Below the pieces are notes generated by a model that was given only the letters and a program-made list of their open reading frames with translations, was not told where the DNA came from and searched no databases. Of a stretch of DNA of 11,406 nucleotides, positions 7,492 through 11,406 are shown in pieces. A program made the translations under genes and the position numbers. The stretch covers positions 1 through 11,406 of the forward strand of contig DMTJ01000149.1 of NCBI GenBank assembly GCA_003477185.1, in the 5' to 3' direction. Position 1 is the first letter of the stretch. The number at the start of each line of letters is the position of its first letter. The DNA is from Lentisphaeria bacterium. Lineage in GTDB: Bacteria > Verrucomicrobiota > Lentisphaeria > JABSQK01 > UBA12247.

Positions 7492-7902
7492 TCAACGGGC
7501 CCGCTTCCGATAGACCACGTCATTAAGGTCGGCCTGAAAGAGGAAGGCTTTTGTCAGGACTGCCCAGGTCAGATCGGCGTCCTTGACGACGCAGCACTTC
7601 AAATGAACTTGCGGCATCTTTGTCTGATGTAGCTTTGCCCCCGTAAGGTTTGCGCCCGACAAGTCAGCCTAGCTGAGATCCGCACCCGTCAGATTGGCCT
7701 CGCGCAGATTTGCGAACTTCAGCGAAACGCTCTGGAGGTGCGCTCCGCTCAGATTAACTCAGTGCAGATTGGCCTCGTTCAGTTCGGCCCCGGCTAACTC
7801 TGCGCCTGCGAGGTCGAACTCACGACCGAGCGACTGGCCTCGCCACTTATTCCGCTCCTCAATCCCGTCGGTAAACTTGCTGACTTGAAATGCCTTTGCC
7901 AT
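7492..7902 (-). pseudogene. pentapeptide-repeat protein, disrupted by two in-frame stop codons
   Basis: From ATG 7902 (Shine-Dalgarno-like GGAAGG and AAGGAG just upstream) to TGA 7494-7492, one frame of 136 codons encodes a short non-repeat N-terminus ('MAKAFQVSKFTDGIEERNKW') followed by tandem A(D/N)LxG-type pentapeptides, for example 'ANLREANLTGADLS' and 'ADLSGANLTGAKL'. The reading frame and five-residue phase stay intact throughout, but codon 48 is TGA (7761-7759) and codon 78 is TAG (7671-7669). No ATG follows closely enough to restart translation usefully. Intact members form a right-handed beta helix; a few protect DNA gyrase, and most have unknown roles. With two different stops and no frameshift, recent decay is the simplest reading. 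If only the N-terminal 47 residues are made, a functional beta helix is unlikely. Confidence 0.8.
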
Positions 7903-8008
7903 CTCCTTACCTTCCCGTTTGCTTGCGTCAAAGGTTCCCGAGTCCGGATGTATTTCCCCGCCCAGCTCCGGCAACCGAGGCGCGGAAAGAACTTTTCATA
8001 CTCTCACG

Positions 8009-8037
8009 TTACTCAAAAGGCCGGGCAAGGCTATGGT
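8009..8037 (+). promoter_or_regulatory. weak candidate promoter for the tRNA-Leu transcript
   Basis: TTACTC (8009-8014) and TATGGT (8032-8037) are 17 nt apart, placing a start near 8044, about 38 nt before the mature tRNA. The -35 match is poor. It is included because spacing and position fit and nothing better is visible between 7903 and 8081. Confidence 0.2.
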
Positions 8038-8081
8038 GTTACAGTTGGCGCACTGTCGCGATCAGACCAGTGCGAACCGAT

Positions 8082-8165
8082 GCCCGGGTGGCGGAATGGC
8101 AGACGCAGTTGACTTAAAATCAACTTTCGAAAGGAGTGCGGGTTCGAATCCCGCCCCGGGCACCA
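8082..8165 (+). tRNA. tRNA-Leu (anticodon UAA)
   Basis: A full class II tRNA can be folded by eye. The acceptor stem is GCCCGGG (8082-8088) with CCCGGGC (8155-8161), discriminator A 8162 and encoded CCA 8163-8165. The D stem is GCG/CGC (8091-8093, 8104-8106). The anticodon stem GTTGA/TCAAC (8108-8112, 8120-8124) encloses loop CTTAAAA with anticodon TAA at 8115-8117. A 13-nt variable arm (8125-8137) precedes the T arm GCGGG-TTCGAAT-CCCGC (8138-8154). The long variable arm and discriminator A are expected for tRNA-Leu; it reads UUA and probably UUG. The next gene begins 25 nt downstream with no terminator between, so the primary transcript may continue into it. Confidence 0.97.
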
Positions 8166-8190
8166 ACGCTACCATCGCCAAAAGGACCAG

Positions 8191-8535
8191 ATGAAGCTCT
8201 TGTTTGTATGCCCACGCAACCTGCTACGCAGCCCGACGGCCGAGCAGGTGTTCTCAGACTACCCGGGAGTCGACGCCATTGGTGCTGGCACTCACGCAGA
8301 CTCGGAAACGCCCCTTAGCGGCGGTCTAATCGATTGGGCCAATGAGATCCTCGTCAGGGGGCCCGGGCACCGCCGGGTGGTGACAAATCGCTTCCAAGCG
8401 CTCCTGCGCGACCGCCGCCTGACCGTACTTGGGATCGCGGATGACTACGATCGCATGGACCCGAAGCTCATCGAGTTGCTCAAACGCCGTGTCTCGCAGT
8501 GCGTAAACCTGCCTGCGCGGGACCACAGTGGCTGA
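8191..8535 (+). CDS. low-molecular-weight protein-tyrosine-phosphatase-like protein
   Basis: This 114-residue cytoplasmic protein begins 'MKLLFVCPRN', with the phosphate-binding loop C7-P-R-N-L-L-R13-S14 matching the C(x)5R(S/T) signature of low-molecular-weight tyrosine phosphatases. 'SPTAE' follows, as in that family. It is shorter than classical members (about 150). It resembles a compact branch with a C-terminal 'DDYDRMDP' motif (84-91), whose Asp may serve as general acid. C7 would be the nucleophile. The real substrate of this branch is not known, and tyrosine phosphatase activity is an inference. AAGGA at 8182-8186 is a suitable ribosome binding site. It sits 25 nt after tRNA-Leu and overlaps the start of the next gene by 8 nt, which suggests translational coupling. 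Confidence 0.85.
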   Translation: MKLLFVCPRNLLRSPTAEQVFSDYPGVDAIGAGTHADSETPLSGGLIDWANEILVRGPGHRRVVTNRFQALLRDRRLTVLGIADDYDRMDPKLIELLKRRVSQCVNLPARDHSG

Positions 8536-9226
8536 CTCTGCAGCCGCCTGGCAAGTCTGGGATCATGGCAAGCACGGGCCCGCGCTGAACATGGCCTACG
8601 ACGAAGCGCTCTTGCAGACCCACCCCACCACTCCCGTGCTGCGCTTCTATGACTGGGACGCACCAGCCGTCACGATCGGTTACTACCAGTCAATTGCGCT
8701 GGCACCGACGCACCTGCCCACCATGCGCCGCCCAACCGGTGGCGGGCATGTATACCACGGCCAAGATCTTACCTACGGGCTAATTCTCCCCACCGCTCAC
8801 CCCTTAGCCGCGGTGAATCGCTTCGAGAGCTATCGCCTGATTCACGAGGCAATCGCGCGTGCACTGCAGATGCTGGGGCTCACCACCAGCCTGGCCGCCG
8901 AAGATCAACCGGAGGAAGGTGTGCCTCGGACGGCGATGTCATGCTTTCGCAGCCCGGCCCAGGCAGATGTCCTGCGCGAGGACGGCAGCAAGGTAGCAGG
9001 TGCCGCACAACGCCGCACAAAGCAGGGAATTCTCCAGCAAGGCAGCATCCAGCTAGTGCTCGGCAGCGACTCGCGGGAGCGCCTGATACAGGCACTGATG
9101 GACGCCTTTGTCCTCGCGTTCGACGCGCGGTTTGCGGAGTTCGCAACGCCCGCTGGATTACACGAAGCGGCTGCGAAGCTGGCCGCCCAAAAGTATGACG
9201 GCCAAGCCTGGCGCGAGCTACGCTAA
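8528..9226 (+). CDS. lipoyl/octanoyl transferase, LplA/LipM family
   Basis: This is 232 residues starting at GTG 8528. The next ATG (8591) would remove the conserved N-terminal strand and leave only 'MAYDEALL', so GTG is preferred despite a weak ribosome binding site. The biotin/lipoate protein ligase fold is shown by 'NMAYDEALL' (21-29), 'RRPTGGGHVYHGQDLTYGL' (67-85) and 'GSKVAGAAQRR' (153-163), with K155 the likely substrate-binding Lys. 'SCF' at 138-140 places C139 where octanoyltransferases of the LipM type carry their acyl-thioester Cys. A role in transferring octanoyl or lipoyl groups to 2-oxoacid dehydrogenase or glycine-cleavage H proteins is therefore favoured over ATP-dependent ligation. 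There is no separate C-terminal ligase domain. It is coupled to the phosphatase-like gene and converges on the enzyme I gene with a 12-bp gap. Confidence 0.88.
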   Translation: MADSAAAWQVWDHGKHGPALNMAYDEALLQTHPTTPVLRFYDWDAPAVTIGYYQSIALAPTHLPTMRRPTGGGHVYHGQDLTYGLILPTAHPLAAVNRFESYRLIHEAIARALQMLGLTTSLAAEDQPEEGVPRTAMSCFRSPAQADVLREDGSKVAGAAQRRTKQGILQQGSIQLVLGSDSRERLIQALMDAFVLAFDARFAEFATPAGLHEAAAKLAAQKYDGQAWRELR

Positions 9227-9238
9227 CCGGCCAACTGC

Positions 9239-11266
9239 CTACCAGCCCAGCACGCCTTCGACTTCGGGAGTAGAGCGACAGGCCAGAGCCCGCTCAGCCA
9301 AGGCCTCACAGACGGGCAGGTCGAGCTCGCTTAGCGCCAGCTTTACGCGGCCGATGTCCCGGAGTGGCACGCTGAAGCGACGAATCCCCAGCCCTACCAG
9401 CACGGGAAGCGTGCGGGGATCGCGCGCCATTTCACCGCAGGCGTTCACTTCCTTGCCATGTTCTGCCGCGATCAGGCAGACACGCTGGATCATGCTGAGC
9501 AGCGACGGGTGATGACAGGCATAGTAGTCTGCGACCGCATCGTTATTGCGGTCGACTGCCAGCGCGTACTGGGTGAGGTCGTTCGTCCCAAGATTGAAAG
9601 TGTCGAAGTGCTCCACGTAATCAGCAAACCGCTCGACGACGCTGGGCACCTCAATCATCAAACCGAACCGAACGGGTGCCAGCGTAGCCCCCTCGGCCTT
9701 CAACTCGCCCGTATAGCTCTCGACCAGTGCTCGGATCTTCTCTAGCTCGTACCACCCACTGACCATCGGAAAGATAATCGACGTATGCTCATTCGCGGCG
9801 CGCAGCATCGCCCGCGTCTGCCGCCGAAATAAGTCTGGATTTGCCAGCAGCAGACGCATCGAACGTTCGCCCATGCACGGGTTGTCCTCGTGTCGCACCG
9901 CGACCAGTCCACCGGGGAGCTTGTCGCCGCCCAAATCTAACATGCGCATCACCACCGGCCGCTCAGCAAAAGACTGCACTAGATGGCTATATTGCTCCGT
10001 AAGCTCCTGCTCTGTGGGCCAGTCCTTGCGAGCGATAAACTCCACCTCAGACCGAAACAGCCCGACCGCATCGGCACCCATTTTCACGGCCTGATCCACT
10101 TCGGTGTGGATGTTATTGATCGTGACTGCCACCACCACATCCGTCCCACTCTTCAGCGTCACCGGCTCGCGAATCACCGGGATATTCACCGTTTCCTCGC
10201 GGTTTTTTGCCGCTACCGCCTCGGCCGCATCCGGTAGCCCCACCAGCCGCGCATTCTGGCAATCTAGCAGCACCTGGACGCCATCGATCTGGCGCACGTC
10301 CAATTCACGAAAACGGCTCAGCGACGGAAAATCCAGAGCGCTCAACAGAATTTCCGTGTGCGAACAGCGCGTGCCGATCTCCGCGACCACGCCAACTGCC
10401 CCGCACTTTACAAGCAACAGGACTTCGGACGGCATCAGTTGCTCGCAGATTACGATTTTGCCAGCCACCCGCTCCGCCACCAACGCTTCATCTAACTGAC
10501 CGCGCAAGGTCGACTGCATCCGATGCCGCAAGTCTTCGCAATCCACGCTCCGCGCCCGAAAGTAGGCATTAGGCATCTCCTCAAAGCGATTCCGCAATGC
10601 CGTAAAGGCGAGATCCACCGCCTCTCCCAGTGCCGCTCCAAGCTTGATGTGTGATTCCACCTCAGCGATCAACGACTCATCCTGAAGCAGAAGCTGCTGA
10701 AACTCGAGGATGCCAATACCCACAGCGGGATGATTACCAGCTTGCGCCATGATTGTATCGAGCTCACGTTTGACGGAAGCGATCGAACTCGCGAACTGGT
10801 GTGCGGCCTCCTCGCCGGTAACTTGGGCCAACTCATGGCTGCCGTCGCCACGCGGGAAGGGGACCGCCTCCCCGCACACCGGGCTACCGGTCGCAAGCTC
10901 ACTCCGCCACTCAGTGCGACGGACGATCGTCTCCGGCTCGATCTGATCCGTGATATTCTTACCCTCAAGCTGCTCTACCGCGGTTACCAGATGGGAGAAC
11001 CGCTGCTCGAACGCCAGCAACTCGTCCCGATGAAACTGCGCTTCCTCCGGCCGGAGGTACGGAAGGCGCTCTTGCACACGACTAAATGTGCGCAGGATCC
11101 GCACGCTGGAGTACCACGCCAGAGCCGCCGCACAGAGTAGAGAGCCAAAGATCGTCTGAGCGATCGGCACTCCACACAGAAGCAGCACAGATGGGCATAA
11201 CGCGGAGATAAAAAACGCGCCGATCAACTTCCAGCGTATGCTGATATTTATGGTCGGAATGTGCAT
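9239..11266 (-). CDS. membrane-anchored PEP-protein phosphotransferase (PTS enzyme I homologue) with HAMP-like linker
   Basis: This is 675 residues; enzyme I itself is usually about 570. Residues 14-32 and 35-53 are two hydrophobic helices joined by a tiny loop. Residues about 54-100, ending 'RDELLAFEQRFSHLVTAVEQL', read like a HAMP linker. Enzyme I follows: the HPr-binding helical region (about 126-255), the phospho-histidine segment 'GTRCSHTEILL' with H303, and a PEP-binding barrel with R405 ('GLFRSE'), R441 and 'LDLGGDK', E539 ('MIEVPS'), N562/D563 ('GTNDLTQY'), R573 and C610 ('ACGEMARD'). All catalytic residues known from E. coli enzyme I therefore appear conserved, so it should autophosphorylate from PEP and pass phosphate to an HPr-like partner at the inner membrane. 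No HPr or EIIA gene is nearby. The start at 11266 has only a weak ribosome binding site. The anchored architecture is unusual. Confidence 0.93.
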   Translation of the reverse strand: MHIPTINISIRWKLIGAFFISALCPSVLLLCGVPIAQTIFGSLLCAAALAWYSSVRILRTFSRVQERLPYLRPEEAQFHRDELLAFEQRFSHLVTAVEQLEGKNITDQIEPETIVRRTEWRSELATGSPVCGEAVPFPRGDGSHELAQVTGEEAAHQFASSIASVKRELDTIMAQAGNHPAVGIGILEFQQLLLQDESLIAEVESHIKLGAALGEAVDLAFTALRNRFEEMPNAYFRARSVDCEDLRHRMQSTLRGQLDEALVAERVAGKIVICEQLMPSEVLLLVKCGAVGVVAEIGTRCSHTEILLSALDFPSLSRFRELDVRQIDGVQVLLDCQNARLVGLPDAAEAVAAKNREETVNIPVIREPVTLKSGTDVVVAVTINNIHTEVDQAVKMGADAVGLFRSEVEFIARKDWPTEQELTEQYSHLVQSFAERPVVMRMLDLGGDKLPGGLVAVRHEDNPCMGERSMRLLLANPDLFRRQTRAMLRAANEHTSIIFPMVSGWYELEKIRALVESYTGELKAEGATLAPVRFGLMIEVPSVVERFADYVEHFDTFNLGTNDLTQYALAVDRNNDAVADYYACHHPSLLSMIQRVCLIAAEHGKEVNACGEMARDPRTLPVLVGLGIRRFSVPLRDIGRVKLALSELDLPVCEALAERALACRSTPEVEGVLGW

Positions 11267-11406
11267 AAATATTACCGGTATTCGAAGAAACCATCGAGGG
11301 AGCAGCGCAATCGCCCTCGCCCGATTCTGCGCCTTATTCTACGGAGACCGGGGTACGATTGCTGCTGTCCGTCCCATATAGTACTGGAAGAACGCACGCC
11401 TGCGAG

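Noticed and set aside
7307..7513. A 68-codon + strand open frame in the intergenic region
   Set aside because: It has no ribosome binding site, an Arg/Ser-rich composition with no domain, overlaps the terminator-like hairpin, and runs into the end of the pentapeptide pseudogene on the other strand.
7919..8194. Open frames on the + strand running through the tRNA
   Set aside because: They read across a complete tRNA-Leu gene, which explains the sequence far better; no protein motif is visible.
8155..8371. CCCGGGCACC occurs at the tRNA 3' end and again at 8362-8371, suggesting a possible attachment-site pair
   Set aside because: Only 10 GC-rich bases match, the second copy lies inside an intact conserved gene, and there is no integrase or other mobile gene.
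11267..11406. Possible C-terminal tail of a gene entering from the right edge on the minus strand
   Set aside because: All three minus-strand frames stay open from the edge for 21 to 44 codons (stops at 11341-11339, 11336-11334 and 11274-11272), and none carries a recognisable motif, so no frame can be chosen.

Overview
The window is GC-rich, densely coded bacterial DNA. Its genes look chromosomal: a tRNA with encoded CCA, an RNA pseudouridine synthase, a lipoyl/octanoyl transferase, and a PTS enzyme I homologue. A Sec-type signal peptide and an inner-membrane-anchored signalling protein fit a Gram-negative cell. I cannot place the organism more precisely. I see no transposase, integrase, phage gene or CRISPR array.

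Layout. (1) 2-211, + strand: the C-terminal end of a gene cut by the window edge, resembling the TOBE domain of an importer-type ABC ATPase. (2) 264-2772, + strand: an exported amidohydrolase-like protein followed 4 nt later by an RsuA/RluB-type pseudouridine synthase. (3) 2745-7109, - strand: read from right to left, a large McrB-like AAA+ ATPase with a long coiled coil, an ABC-type ATPase with an unusual acidic tail, and a UPF0173-type metal-dependent hydrolase. Gaps of 41 and 64 nt make co-transcription possible. The hydrolase and pseudouridine synthase genes converge and overlap by 28 bp. (4) 7110-8081: mostly non-coding. It holds a cluster of palindromes just upstream of the AAA+ gene, a terminator-like hairpin, and a pentapeptide-repeat pseudogene with two in-frame stops (7492-7902, - strand). 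(5) 8082-9226, + strand: tRNA-Leu(UAA), a small protein-tyrosine-phosphatase-like gene 25 nt later, and a lipoyl/octanoyl transferase overlapping that by 8 nt. (6) 9239-11266, - strand: a PEP-protein phosphotransferase (enzyme I) with two transmembrane helices and a HAMP-like linker at its N-terminus. The last 140 bp hold no gene I can defend.

Most genes here have unrelated housekeeping or accessory roles. The unusual candidates are three: the membrane-anchored HAMP-enzyme I fusion; the McrB-like ATPase that lacks a neighbouring McrC-type nuclease and sits behind a palindrome cluster; and the exported amidohydrolase in which two expected metal-binding histidines appear to be replaced. All family assignments come from reading the translated sequence; no database search or structure prediction was run.
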